Source: Epinephelus fuscoguttatus (taxonomy: Eukaryota; Chordata; Actinopteri; Perciformes; Serranidae). From it: DNA of 64,000 bases. Both the position numbers and the translations under genes were made by a program. Shown here in pieces: positions 11,466 to 35,345 of the stretch (positions within the stretch are counted from its first letter, which is position 1; every line of letters starts with the position of its first letter). The notes under the pieces were generated by a model. The model was not told the DNA's origin, did no database searches, and saw nothing but the letters and a program-made list of their open reading frames with translations. The stretch lies in the NCBI RefSeq assembly GCF_011397635.1, contig NC_064761.1, positions 28,499,643-28,563,642 on the forward strand, written 5' to 3'.

Positions 11466-14400
11466 ATGTTCATGCTGCAGATGTTGACTGTTATCTCCCT
11501 GACTGTTATTCTCCTGGCTTCTGTGGAAGGTAGGACACAGCCATACTTACTATGTGTGTGTGTGTGTGAGTGTGTGTGTTGGTGTATGTGTGTGTGTGCA
11601 TGGCTTGCATGCACCCTGCAGGTGGACAGTGTAGCAAAGAAAGCGATGGCGAAGACAGAAAAGGAGAGAAGAGGGACAGAGAGATAGCAGCAGCAGCAGG
11701 AGCAGCAGATAAGGAGGGAGGCATGGATGTAAACAGAGAGGCAGAACGCAGGAGGACGAGCATCACACAACACTCAACACACACAGAAAGCAACTGTCTC
11801 AGGGCTCAGTCTGTGTGATGGTGTCGTCTCATCTGCTTTTTTGTAAATGTTGTGAAAGCGCTGGAAGTGCGGTGATGTTCCCGAGGACGGATCCGTGGCA
11901 CAGCAAAGCGTCACTGTCCTATTTTACAGCTCTTATTTCTCCTGCTGCTTCCATCACACTTTAATTTGTTTACACATTTGCTTTGGATGAAAAGGCATCA
12001 TGGCACACCCTCCACACTAACACACACTCCTCCTCGCTTTCTCTCACTTTCTCCTTCTCTCTCTGCTAGTGTGTGTTTGCAGCACAATGGGATGCCATTG
12101 TAATGCCTCTGACATTCTTGTGTGTACATGTGTGTGTCCATATGTGAGTGTGCGTGTATGGAACTAGAGGGCATGTGCACATTCTGCAGAACAGAATGGC
12201 TGCACACGAAAGGTGTTTCAGTCTTTGCTAACATCAGAACACTGACTCCACAGTGTTTAAAAACCAAATTTCTGTGCAGTTAACATGAATGTTAAACAAA
12301 TGTGTTAGTGTTATTTGTGATCATGTGCAATAATGCATATTGTTAGAAACTTTTGCAGCACTATCATGATGTTGCTTCAGTGTCCTTTCCTCACTTGAGA
12401 ACAGTATTTTCACTCTGAGACGACCTGGTAGAGTAGAGCTAAAATAAAACCAAAAGGTGTGAAACAGAAGGAAGTAAGCCAACATAATTAATTCAGCTTG
12501 TCACCGAGGACTTTAAGTATAATATTGTCTTTTGTTTGACACCTTTTCCCTCATGTTTCTTGCTCTTTTTTCTCTGTCTGTCTCATTTCTTCAAAGGTAA
12601 AGGAGTGCAGATGCAAAGGGATGTCCAGTGCTGCATGTTGTACTCCCAGGGCAAGGTGCGTACCAAAGATGTGTTGCGGTTTGAGGTGCAGACGGAGGGG
12701 CCCGACTGCAGTATACAAGCCATCATGCAAGTATTTCAACTATCCACTCCTGGAGCTAAAGAGCACACAGCAATCTGCAGGCATGGAAAATATGCCTCTC
12801 GTTAGAGGAGGGCAGAGCCGGGGCTGAGAGGCATTGTCATCTTTCCAGGTCATGTTGTTATGGCAGGGCTCGGAGCTGTATTTGCCAGGGAAGTAAGAAA
12901 GGAAATATGTGGGAATAACAAGCCATCTGAAAATACCTTCCGAGCCAGCTGAGCCCTGCCGCAGCCATTCAGTCAGAACAGCAGGGTTTAGTTAAGTAAA
13001 CCATTCTGCATTGTGATACCTATTGTTTCCAGCGGGTCAGAGAAATCTGATGTAGCAGGGGAATGAGGAGCTTGCTTTTACATGCGGTCCAGTTAACAAA
13101 AACATAGAATTCTTGTACAGTGGATACAATAGTTTCTTTTGGTCCTCTCTATTTCAGTGGTTCCCAACCTCTTCAACTTTCCTCATGTTTGATCACAGTT
13201 TGACTTTTTTTTGACCCGGGAAAAAAACATTTTCTGACTCTATTTCCAGCCACCTTTCAGCTTCTCTTCTTTCTGATTCCTTTGGGCTCAAACTCTCAGA
13301 GGCTTCACCTGATAGACATCTTTGTTGTCCTCCACGTTACTGCTGAATCATTGTTTTTGACACTCTTGTGCTTCCAGGAGAATAAAATTTGGGGTTTGTG
13401 CAGAACCTTGTGCTGCCTCCTCTCTGTGTTGTGTAACAAGTATTGTGTTCTTTATATAGTCTTTACACAAAGAAGGCGGTGAAGTGTGCAGACCCCAGAG
13501 ACCGGAAGGTGAAGAGGTTGCTGAGAAAGCTCCTGCAGAGACAGAGAACCAAGGCCCACCGAACCATGTGGCTCCTTCCTCATGACAACCTGCCCGTCAT
13601 GTCAGAGGTACGAACATCTTTATGGCTGCATGACTGTCACAACCCCGAATGTAATCAGTGCTGGACCTAGGACTTATGGCCATGGGAAATCAACACAAAT
13701 GAGCAACGTAGCTAACAAATTTCATATTCTTCTTTTTCGTACTGTGACTCAAATGGCTTTTGCTATTTCATTTTCTCTTATTGTAATACTCTCCGAATAC
13801 ACTTCAGTCTGCCATACTCCTAAATCAGGGGTAGGCAACCTGCAGCTCCAGAGCCATATGTGGCTCTTCAGTGGCTCTTCAGTGGCTCCGTGTGGCTTTG
13901 ACATGAAATCATATGGAAATGGCTGTTATTTTTTAACATTTAGATTTTCATTGTCATTGTTGTAGGCCTAAGGAGATCATTGTACCCTACAGCTTTAAAA
14001 ATGTGTAGCCTCTACATCAAATTCAAAAAATGTTTTAATGTTTCATCAACTAAAATGTGTGTCATACATCTACGACCTGGATAACTATTGATTCCAAATC
14101 CAAAAAGGGAAAAGTCTTGGAGGAAAATAGAGGATTTAATAATGTGTGGACAGATTCATCTGCTTTCACCACCACTGCTGCAAAGTTAAGGTACTAAATA
14201 ATTATAAGTAGCCCACTGCAGAGTAGCCACCTTGTAGTAAATCATATTAATGAATGAACATTATTTGTAACGTTGATGGGCTGATTCAGAATTCATATGC
14301 TGTTACCTATATTCTGACATGTTTTGCGGCTCCAGACAAATTTTGTTTTTCCTGTTTTGGCCATTAATAGTAAAGGTTGCCAACCGCTGCCTGAAATGCT

Positions 14401-16601
14401 TTAGCATGTTACTGACTGTGATGATCACTGACTTATAAACTAAGTGGACTGAAGGTGGCACCTCTACTACAGACAAAAATAATAGATGTAGCTACTGTGA
14501 CGTCACCCATTGGTTTGTGAACTTCCATTCTGAAGCCTTCATTTTGGAAATTTGGGCATCGCCATCTTGTTTTTGAGCCAGAAGTGACCATATTTGTGCG
14601 AGAGGCTGGCGCTGTGGAGGAGCAAGGGGTGGATCTGACTGAGACTGTGGACACAATCCACAGACAGCCTGCCACTTAATTATGTGTAACTTTAAGCCGT
14701 AATAAAATGTAAACGCGGAAGTTATATAACAATTCACCTCCCGTACAGGTGTCAATAATGTTGAAATTAGTTATGGGGACCAAAACCCAGTGAACATGTA
14801 TAGATACAAAGCACACATTAAACTGACAGTAAATGTGTTTATTTCTGCTGTAAAGTTGTAATTTTAACATTAGTGTCTATGGGGACTGACTGGCTTTTGG
14901 AGTCAGCGTCAAGTGGCCGTTTAAAGAACTGCAGTTTTTGTCATTTCCATGTTAACTTCATTTTTCAGCCCCAGAGGTTGCTGCTTGGACCGTTAGCATC
15001 TTTGGATCATGGATCAATATTGGTGCCCCCTCTAGGAGGCATCTGCCTATGTTGCCTATATATGCCGCCACTGAATATAATAAATTGGAACGTAATTAAA
15101 TCATTTTAATTCACCCAGAGCAGACAATATGATCTATGACTGTTAATTATAGATACTGAGTGAAATTTTCATGTTATTTCCACATTACCTGAGACATTTA
15201 TTGATATCCTATTCTTGTGATCATTAGGACAAGAAAGATAACTGGGCAGTTCTCAATGTGGAGTGATGGAGCGCCGTCAAATATGGACGAAAACTCATAG
15301 TCATAAGTACGTGTTTTTTTCCTTTTGACAACGTTGAAAACTCATGTAACTTCAGTATGAGGTATATCATATTTAAAAGTACCTCTCTTACATGTCTCAT
15401 CCCATGTTTTTGAATTTTATCCCACAGGCCAAGTAAACTTTCAGCAGCTCGTCATCTTTACACGGCGCAGCTCACTGACTCTCCAGTCGTCTCGTGTCTC
15501 TCTCTATCTACACTATCCGTCTCCCTGGGACCAGACCTGGGCAGCAATACATATTTAAATGGCTTTAGATATTTAAACATGAACTGTGCTTGAAATTTTC
15601 TCAAACACATGGCTGGAACAGTCTTAACAGAGGAGTATTTACTTGTAAGATAAGTTGAACTGATTTTTTTTTTTTTTAAATGGCTCATACTGTTATTTGC
15701 CAGAGTCTGCCTGGAAGTGTCTCCCTCTTCAACATCACTACTCGTGGCTGATGTGAGATCAGTGAACAAGGTGTAATTTAGCAAACGATGAACGAGCAGT
15801 GATATTTATAGAATATTGTATATCAGCAAGATACTCTATGCTTATTTGTGACTTGTATACCTTCAGTAATGTGTTTCTAACACTGCACACAGTAAAGAAG
15901 ATGGGGTTTCGCCACAGTGTGCAGAATATCAGGAAACATTTCTCTGACATAGATTTGCACTTTGTTTGGCTGATTCAGGTTCCAGTTGTATCAACTTTTA
16001 AAAATCCTTCTTCAGGCTTCGACCTGATGTATTTGACTGTTAGACAGGTGAAGTCAAAGCGGGATCAGAGAGGAGATTTCACCTGGATACAACTTCCTGT
16101 GTTACATAAAGAGCTAATGTTCCTGATATTTTGTCCACTCTGTATATTGACTGTTCAGAAACTCAGCATGAAACCTGAATCAATCTTTCAAAATGAGGCC
16201 CTCAGGCATCTACAGGAGATTTAAATATCTACGCATTTGCAGTTTACATCTGTCTTTTCCACCAATAGTCCGTCACTAAACTATGCCAAAGTATTCATGA
16301 TTCAATTCACCACATGGCAAGGCTGTTAAAACTTAGAGGGCTCAATTGTGTGTGTGAGGCACACAAGTATTGTATTGTAGAAGAATGCACTGTATGTTAA
16401 AACACAGTATCTCAAGTGAACTATTTTATAAATTAATCTTAAGTAATAACAAAAGCTGCCTCATTGTCTTTTTTCTGGGTATCTAGTGTGTGTCTACGTT
16501 TCTTACTTACCACACTGTGCACTTTATTTAGCCATGCTGTCCGGCAGGAGAAGAAGGAAGCTGAAACGCAGATAGCTGTGGCAGATGGGGACAGTTTATG
16601 A
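11466..16601 (+). CDS. ccl25: CC chemokine, ccl25-like
   Basis: This is a secreted chemoattractant that would act on a leukocyte G-protein-coupled receptor. Exon 1 (11466-11529) encodes a hydrophobic signal peptide beginning MFMLQMLTVISLTVILLASV. Exon 2 (12597-12726) carries the adjacent cysteines of the CC class (DVQCCMLYSQGKVR) and the third cysteine (GPDCSIQAI). Exon 3 (13460-13607) supplies the fourth (KKAVKCADPRDRKVKRLLRKL), followed by a basic tail. Phases fit only if intron 2 uses a GC donor (AT|GCAAGT at 12727), which restores QAIILYTKKAVKC. The proposed last exon (16548-16601) adds a 17-residue tail ending DGDSL, with AATAAA signals at about 16855-16870, giving 131 residues. Alternatives are read-through of exon 3 to a stop at 13670, or a two-codon exon at 15428-15436. 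A CC chemokine is sure; the ccl25 name rests on the CADP-R-KVKR region, the long tail and 19p13-like neighbours. Confidence 0.75.
11551..11600. repeat. TG-rich simple repeat
   Basis: An interrupted (TG)n tract lies just inside the first intron of the chemokine gene. It explains the apparent cysteine/valine-rich open frames on both strands here. Confidence 0.7.
13826..14393. mobile_element. Second copy of the hAT-like family, reverse orientation
   Basis: It starts CAGGGGTAGGCAACCTGC and ends AAAGGTTGCCAACCGCTGCCTG. Read on the minus strand, its right end matches the left end of the element at 3912, including GGAGCCGCAAAACATG. The 8-bp flanks no longer match, so the insertion is older or eroded. 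It lies in the last intron of the chemokine gene. Confidence 0.65.
14480..14700. repeat. Dispersed repeat, shared with 27120-27320
   Basis: A stretch including ACTTCCATTCTGAAGCCTTC and a CGCCATCTTGTTTTTGAGCC segment reappears, diverged, at about 27142-27240 in a slc1a6 intron, in the same orientation. No transposase is seen. The full repeat may extend to about 15080. It sits in the last chemokine intron. Confidence 0.55.
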
Positions 16602-16869
16602 CCAGATGTGTCTGAAGAAAGGAACAGAGAGGCAGGATGAGCAGGGAGGCAGGATGAGCAGGAATCCACCATGGATGCAGAACTGGATACACACCAGACT
16701 TTAAAAAAACAATTTTATATAGTGGCCAAACTGTAACTTGATGCCATGGGGCCCAAAAATACTATTTTCCCATAGATTCTGAAAAAGATGTATGTAAATC
16801 AGTGGAAATTTGTTTTAACCTCCCAGAATGAATACTTAAATCACCATTATCTAAATAAATGTCCAAATA

Positions 16870-17550
16870 AAACCCAAATGATCTGGGTAATTTTTATGCC
16901 CGGAACATTTTTGGCTTAATCACAGATGTAGTAGAGAACTATACATGGCACCACTGCTCAGCCTTGCTTCCAAATTCCCCCAGTGGCCAAAAAAAATCCC
17001 CTGCTGCCCAAAAAGCTTGTAGACCACCAATATTAAAGAGATGTCTGTAAAAAATGTTGAAAGGACACCTTGAACTGCCAACAAGGTAAATTATGACTCT
17101 TTCTGTAGAGTGCCCAAGGAACGAGTCCTAAAACTCTGAAGTGAGTTAACGTTTTAGCACTCAGCCTTCCTTCATCTCAATGACAATGAGTTCTTTGAAT
17201 GGGTTTTTGGTTAGATGCCTGAAATACGGACTGTGGTTAACACAAGCTAAAGAGACTTTAACGTTTTTTCTGCAACATAAAATAAGTCAATAAATACCCC
17301 ATTCATATATTTGGGGCTTTTACGTGACTTAAAAAAGGCAGTTGCAAATAATTTGCTAAATGAGACTACAGAACATCATTACACCAAACACGGCTTCTCA
17401 GCTTTGTTGTGGTGGCAACGTTAGCTCATGCAACCACGGTATAGTTTATAACCTAACGTTTTTTTTACGTCTGGCGATTGAATTTAGGCTTCGAAAATCC
17501 TAAAAGTACAAAAAATGGTGTTCATTTGTGAAGATTATTTTGCTGAACAG
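16870..17550. other. Intergenic DNA between the chemokine gene and a hAT element
   Basis: I see no gene. The stretch is AT-rich with short unlinked open frames. It ends with the 8-bp target sequence CTGAACAG (17543-17550) of the hAT insertion that follows. Confidence 0.45.
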
Positions 17551-17882
17551 CAGAGATGGGGACTCGAGTCATTGTGACTTGGACTCGAGTCGACTCGAGT
17601 CACTGTTTTGATGACTTGTGACTTGACTTGACAAAAAATAAAAGACTTGAGACTTGACTCAGACTTGGAAGTTAAAGACTTGGGACTTGACTTGAGACAT
17701 GATGACTTGAATGACTTGAGTGTTATTCACATCATGTTTTCGGTTAGAATATAAAATCAATACATTAATTTAAAAAATAATGTCGATTACCCGGTAGGAG
17801 CGCAGGCAGAGAATGGCGTTGTCATGATTGGATCACTACCCTGTCAATCAGTCATGCCCTCTCTACGTACCTTACGTGTTTA

Positions 17883-18089
17883 TTGGAGAAACAGGCCCTC
17901 TTATATCAGATAGGCATCAACATGTCAGTGGGAGGGGTCCCGAGAGTCATTGTCTTCGGCTTTCGGAATTACCATTATTATGGCAAAAGACAAACAGCAC
18001 AGTGCAAGACATGCGGCATAAACATCTTGGACAGCCAGGCGACAACTTCAAACTTTGTTCATCATTTGAAGAGCCATTCTGCCCATTAA
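17883..18089 (+). pseudogene. BED-type zinc-finger fragment inside a hAT element
   Basis: The 68-residue frame contains AQCKTCGINILDSQATTSNF followed directly by a histidine-rich HLKSH segment. Two cysteines two residues apart followed by spaced histidines match the BED finger, a DNA-binding domain typical of the N-terminus of hAT transposases and of domesticated ZBED proteins. It ends at a stop (18087-18089) with no downstream RNase-H-like or dimerisation domain before the element ends at 18651. I interpret it as the surviving first coding exon of the parent transposase. Whether it is transcribed is unknown. The finger assignment is moderately sure because the aromatic residues at the start of the domain are only roughly in place. 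Confidence 0.6.
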
Positions 18090-18338
18090 GTGCTTGTCAA
18101 TTTGTTAATATTATCTGGTTAGTCGGTAGTTAGCTAACGTTAGCTTGATACGATACGGGGGTGTGGGGTAGGTCGGTTTGGCGGAACTTGTTTTTTAATT
18201 TAACTTATTTGCTAACATTAACCCCAGAAAACGTGAGCGAACATTCCGACCGGTTCATCACAAGACCGGCTGTACGTTTTATGAACAAGCAACACAGGGT
18301 GAAATGAGCTAAATGGGTGATTTTGGCCGCTGCCTTGG

Positions 18339-18340
<2 letters not shown>

Positions 18341-18371
<31 letters not shown>
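18341..18371. repeat. (TG)n microsatellite
   Basis: About 15 TG units followed by a CGTGCGCGCACG alternating purine-pyrimidine segment, inside the hAT derivative. The sequence could adopt Z-DNA. Confidence 0.9.
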
Positions 18372-18374
<3 letters not shown>

Positions 18375-19179
18375 CGCGCACGTACGCATGGGGGTCGTCC
18401 CTGCAAAGTAAACATTGCAGCGATGAAGTCAGTGTTTACTGACAGTTACTTATATCTTGTCTTTTCACTTTATTAAGATCAGATTCTGCAGGTAAAATTA
18501 CAATAATAAGGTGACTTGACTTGACTTGACATAACCTGTGACTTGACTTGACTTACCCAAGAAAAAATGACTTGGGACTTACTTGAGACTTGAAGGTTAA
18601 GACTTGAGACTTACTTGAGACTTGCACATGTGTGACTTGGTCCCATCTCTGCTGAACAGTGTACATATCATAAACGGTAGTTTGCAACAGAGTTTATTTT
18701 CTGAAGTAATCAAAATTCTAATGGAAAAATCCCATTGTTTTTTTTTTTGAAGAGGGAACCAGGGCGACGCTAAAAAGTCATCCCTGGAGCACTCTCTTAA
18801 AAATTTTTGATCCATGGAGGTTTTATATTTGTAAAACTTTCCTCAAGTCTAGAAAAGCAATTTAAAAATGTGTGATGTCATTATGATGTTAAGACTATGG
18901 GCCAAGCAGGAAGTTCAGCGTGAGGCCAGTGGGAAAGAAGAAATAAACCCAGAAGCTAGTAACTTTTTTGACACATGCGCAAAGTGAGCAGTTCTCATTA
19001 GACTTAATGAATGAAGAAGAGAGGACCCTGCTTTTGGTTTGTTCCCAAATACATTTAAAACTAATGACAATATTTAGTTCTTAGCCAATGGCAATTGTTA
19101 GCATGCTAACTAAGATGATGAGTATGTTTAACATTATACATTATATCATGTGTGTGTATATGTAGTAGAATGTAGTCGT

Positions 19180-19540
19180 ATAGTTTAGCATGGGGAGGTT
19201 AGCATTTAGCTCAAAGCACCATCGTGTAACCTCACAGAGCGGCTAGCTTGGCTAGAGCGGCTAGAAACTTGTTTAGTAACTTTCGTGAGTGTATTTTTAG
19301 GTAGGTTAAGTGAAAGAAGTTTTAAACTTAGTTCTTAGCTCATCATCTTAGTTAGCATACTAATAAACATATGTATATATAGATAGTCACAATGAGCAGT
19401 TTAGCATGGGGGAGATTAGCATTTAGCTCAAAGCATTGCTGTGTAGCCCCACAGAGTGGCTAGCTTGGCTAAACTTGTTTAGCAACTTTTGTAAGTATAT
19501 TTTTAGGTAAGTGAAAGAAGTTTTAGACATTGTTTTTTTT
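19180..19540. repeat. Imperfect tandem duplication, about 210-base period
   Basis: The first copy (about 19183-19336) includes TTTAGCATGGGGAGGTTAGC and the second (about 19401-19536) TTTAGCATGGGGGAGATTAG. Both continue with GCATTTAGCTCAAAGCA, a GCTAGCTTGGCTA segment and GTGAAAGAAGTTTTA. This is a local duplication with moderate divergence and no coding potential. Confidence 0.7.
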
Positions 19541-19884
19541 TTTTTTTTAAGTAAATACACTGAGTATTATCTCTGAAAATAAGGAAAACAAAAGAAGCTA
19601 ATTTTGTGGGCATTCATCAGAGTGACACTTGGATCTGTTTAGAAATAACAAGGAGGCAACATGAGGCACTACAATGACGACAAGTTTTGACATTTAAACA
19701 AAAGCACACAAACTTTTTTTCTGTTTAACTACTTACACTTAAATTATATCGTTTTTACATAAAACCCGTCCAATTATTATTACAGAGTTTTCTTTCTCAT
19801 GTTAAATTTGACCCATGTGAACAGCAGCCTCTGGACAGGAGAATATCCTCCACCAGGGGTAGCCACAAACACAATAATGAGAAT

Positions 19885-21536
19885 CACAGTTCAATTCCTG
19901 AGCCATTTATTCGTCACATTTTTTCATAAGCTGTCCATCAAAAATGTTGAACTTTTTACTGAAATAACACCGAGCTTCAAAACTAAAGTCAAACCTGACA
20001 TGACATGAGCATCAAAGTGTGTCAGAAGAACTTTAAATGGTATAACTTTTTAACTTTCATAATTAAACACCACATTGTCCTCTAAACTATCAACACCAAG
20101 AAGCATAAAGCAACTGTGCATTCAATTCCTTGAGGCATTCACAAACTTTTTTCACAGTACCTTTTCACAAAACAAAAATAAATCAATCATTAGCTTGCAA
20201 TATATTATTCCAGTCAAAATATTACAAAAGAAATGTTGATAGTGTGAATTATAGAGCAGAAATCACAGACAGGCAGGTTTAATGGCGTAGTGATGTTATG
20301 CACATTTTTGTGACCACCAACAAAAAGTCCTCTAACAGTCTTGAAACTTGAAACTACAGTTATTTATACTTTATAAATCAATAATAATTATAACAATAAT
20401 AGATCCAATACAAGATAAACTGAACCTTGAAATGGAAAAACAAGAAACTGATCATTCTCTGATTTTTCTTTCTAACAGGATAACTGAATAATTACTCAGC
20501 ATAAAGGAACAGAGAGTATAAAACTGCAGGTATTTCTGTGATTTTTTTATGTAGCAGTACAGTCATTTCAAAGCAATAGCACCAAATAAGATAAATACAC
20601 ACAAATATAATATTTATAAGAAAGCACTGAGTGAAAAACGTTTAAGCAAGTCACTTTAAATATATCAACTTCAAAAAAAAAATGAGTAGCAAAACTTCTC
20701 TTTCACCTCATTCTCCAGTGTTTAACAGTCAAGTACATTAAAAAAGTACAATTAAATTGTGCAAGCAAACTTAAATAACATAAAAAATATTAATAACAAG
20801 ACTAAGGCGAAGTCTGAGACTGATGTATTTACATCCTGCTGATATGCTCCATTGATTATTTGTGTGTGTAGCGCAGTAGAAGCTCCATATCTACGTCCTT
20901 TTAGAGGTAGTCGTAATAAGACGGACAAAAATGAGTGTTTACAAAAGAAATAACATGTATAAACTGTTAAATCATGCAACAGAAATAGCCAAATTATGCA
21001 GATTACATATCCACAACAGAGGAAAATCAGCTGGTTTACATTTTAATGATGAACGATGGTGTTTCTCTACAGTAATACTGAGTATTCTAACACTGATGCT
21101 GGTAAGGAGTTTATGCTGCTCTGATTTTATGGATCATAATCATAGAAATCTTTGAAAATGTGATGAAGCTGAAGATGTTTTAAAAATGACTCTCAACTGT
21201 CTTTGACATGTTGAGCTTCAGCAGCAAAATGCCCCCAAATAACTGGCACTCCAGGCAAAAAATCAGTTTGTAGGCATTGGCTGTGTAGCTGTTCTGAAAA
21301 AGTGTGTGTACTTATTTCCTGTCATCAAGCAACCCCAGGCCAGGCTCTGTGTTTTCAAAGAACTTTTAGTATTTAAGGAAAGGTGTTAGTGTGCATCTGA
21401 AACTGCAAAATTGATCTTCGAACCTCGAACACTGGCTGAGTTGACCATGAACTACTGTTTTCTAAGACTTTCCCTGCACCCTTGCTAGCTAAAATGCTTT
21501 GAGTACATGGAGCCCTCGAGGTGGTATCTGTTGTCT
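19885..21536 (-). other. slc1a6: Probable 3' untranslated region of the glutamate transporter
   Basis: After the stop codon at 21537 the first AATAAA on the minus strand is at 19911-19906. This suggests a 3' untranslated region of about 1.65 kb, AT-rich and without another gene. The extent is inferred from the signal only; no transcript evidence is available. Confidence 0.35.
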
Positions 21537-33623
<12,087 letters not shown>

Positions 33624-34539
33624 GGTGTCAGATAGTCCGGTCAAAGTCAAGGTCTCAGCTAACAGAGAGTCAGGACAGTGGGTGAGAGCGTCCCGAGCAG
33701 AGCGGCACAATGACAGGGCGTCTCACTGCTCTGGTCTCATAAGCAGACAGACATGAAAAGGCCACTCATATGGCCTGACCTTATCACACCTCCACACGCA
33801 CACACACACACACGCACACTGAACTGTATGAAAAGTCCATCAAAGTCAGACCCATCCATCTAGTTTCCATCCCTTCAACAAACTTTTCTCACACTATGGA
33901 TCCACTCCCCTGTACACTTTGTACACAATTCTGTTCATGACCAAAATCTTTGGTTTTGTGTGTGAATAGTTTTACAAAAAGGCGATCAGTTTAGTCTTCA
34001 CAAAGAGAACTATTCAGCAGTGTAATGTTTTCTGAGCAGAAGTTGTAGGATTCAGTGTTTTTGGAGCTTGATCCACACTGGCGACTAAATGTTGATTTAT
34101 GGTAGTGTGTTCACGGGTTAAGCTATATGCAGGCTCCGAAGCTTAATTGAAGACTACGCCTTGGCTGAAGTATGACTAATAAATTTTCAGCATACACCAA
34201 CAAAAATCTGACAGTAACACAATAACTTGTATCTTCAAAAATAAATATGGTACTACATCCTCTGCAGGCAAACATCATTGGTCGACTACAAACATGACGT
34301 GTCATCTGAAACATGGAAGTAGCTACATGCCCATTAGCCACTTAGCACAATCATTACTGCTTTGCCGACAACGTCATTAACAGGCGGCCCGCTCAGTGTG
34401 TGACGTGCACTTGTAGATAAAATATAGGCCTATATTAATGAAGGTTCATTAGTACGGTTTTGTATTTCTCTGTAATGTAGCACAGTGTTAACAATGTTAC
34501 TGATACTATTCTTTCTCACACCTTCAACTCAAACCATTG

Positions 34540-34664
34540 TGTTGCCCCATCTAAAATATGTAATTTAATAATTAAATTAAAATCGTAAACATGCGGGCAA
34601 CTAGTTGACTAATGGCGCTAAATGACGACTATTGGTGGACTAGGAATATTGTTAGTCAGGCAGC
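34540..34664. repeat. Fragment of the hAT-like family at 46429
   Basis: The segment containing CAACTAGTTGACTAATGGCG and TGACGACTATTG is a diverged match to 46805-46940. The left part is missing or unrecognisable. Confidence 0.6.
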
Positions 34665-34865
34665 CTTGAAAAAAGTAACGTAATATAAAAGAAAAATAGA
34701 GTAATGAGTAATATATTACATTTTTTGAGTAATGAGCCAAACACTGCTCACCACTAGATGCCACTAAATTCTACGCACTAGACCTTTCAATGGTAAATGT
34801 ATTTCATTTATATAGTACTTTTACCCAAAGCACTTTACAGCTTTGCATGTCATCTACCCATTCAC

Positions 34866-34892
34866 ACACCACACACACACACACACACACAC
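34866..34892. repeat. (CA)n microsatellite
   Basis: About 12 CA units follow a 34785-34865 segment (AGTACTTTTACCCAAAGCAC) that resembles a widespread fish repeat. Confidence 0.85.
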
Positions 34893-35056
34893 CAATGGCA
34901 GTAAGCTACCGAGCAAGGAGCTGGCCAAGGATACCTCACCATATGGACAGAAGGAGTGTACGACCTACTGAGCAGCCGGTTTAACAGATACTCACAGGGA
35001 GTTCCAAAATAACCCAGAGCTCAATGGAAGTTAGAGTATCAAGCAGCACTCTCATA

Positions 35057-35345
35057 AAGTGGGTGAGAGTCGGGGTTCACCCTGGACAGGTCACCAGACT
35101 ATCACAGGGCTGACACATAGAGACAGACAACCATTCACACTCGCATTCACATCTATGGACAATTTAGAGTCACCAACTAACCTGCATGTCTTTGGACTGT
35201 GGGAGGAAGCCGGAGTACCTGGAGAAAACACGCTGACACAAGGAGAACATACGTACTCCATACAGAGGGGCTCCCCCACTCTGGGTTTGAACCAGGAACC
35301 CTCTTGCTGTGAGGTGACAATGCTAACCACAGCAGCACCGTGTCA
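35057..35345 (+). repeat. SINE-like or LINE-tail dispersed fish repeat
   Basis: The phrases TCACATCTATGGACAATTTA, CATGTCTTTGGACTGTGGGA and GTTTGAACCAGGAACC make up a sequence I recognise as very common in fish genomes. GTTTGAACC resembles a tRNA B box, but no A box at the right spacing was identified, so SINE status is not shown. No ORF. Confidence 0.6.

Larger units (their letters stand above)
17551..18651 (+). mobile_element. Deleted hAT transposon with CAAGTC-rich ends
   Basis: Terminal inverted repeats CAGAGATGGGGAC (left) and GTCCCATCTCTG (right) are flanked by exact 8-bp duplications CTGAACAG at 17543-17550 and 18652-18659, the hAT signature. Both ends carry arrays of ACTTGACTTG/GACTTGAG motifs over more than 100 bases each, plausible subterminal transposase-binding repeats. 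The 1.1 kb interior retains one zinc-finger reading frame but no catalytic transposase domain, so this is an internally deleted derivative. A (TG)n tract lies at 18341-18371. Confidence 0.88.

Noticed and set aside
11138-11773. 211-codon minus-strand frame over the chemokine promoter
   Set aside because: Low-complexity Ser/Leu/His composition from purine-rich and TG tracts, antisense to the chemokine TATA box and exon 1.
12730-12735. GT donor CAA|GTATTT for chemokine exon 2
   Set aside because: It puts exon 3 out of frame and destroys the conserved fourth cysteine region.
17490-17550. Possible THAP-domain remnant (VFICEDYF) before the hAT element
   Set aside because: Only a few residues resemble a THAP finger and no further zinc-binding residues or downstream continuation were found.
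34866-34892. Short direct repeats that might suggest a CRISPR array
   Set aside because: They are simple CA dinucleotides in a vertebrate genome; no spacer-repeat structure exists anywhere in the window.
35280-35300. tRNA gene at the GTTTGAACC motif
   Set aside because: Only a B-box-like motif is present; no cloverleaf or A box at the correct distance.
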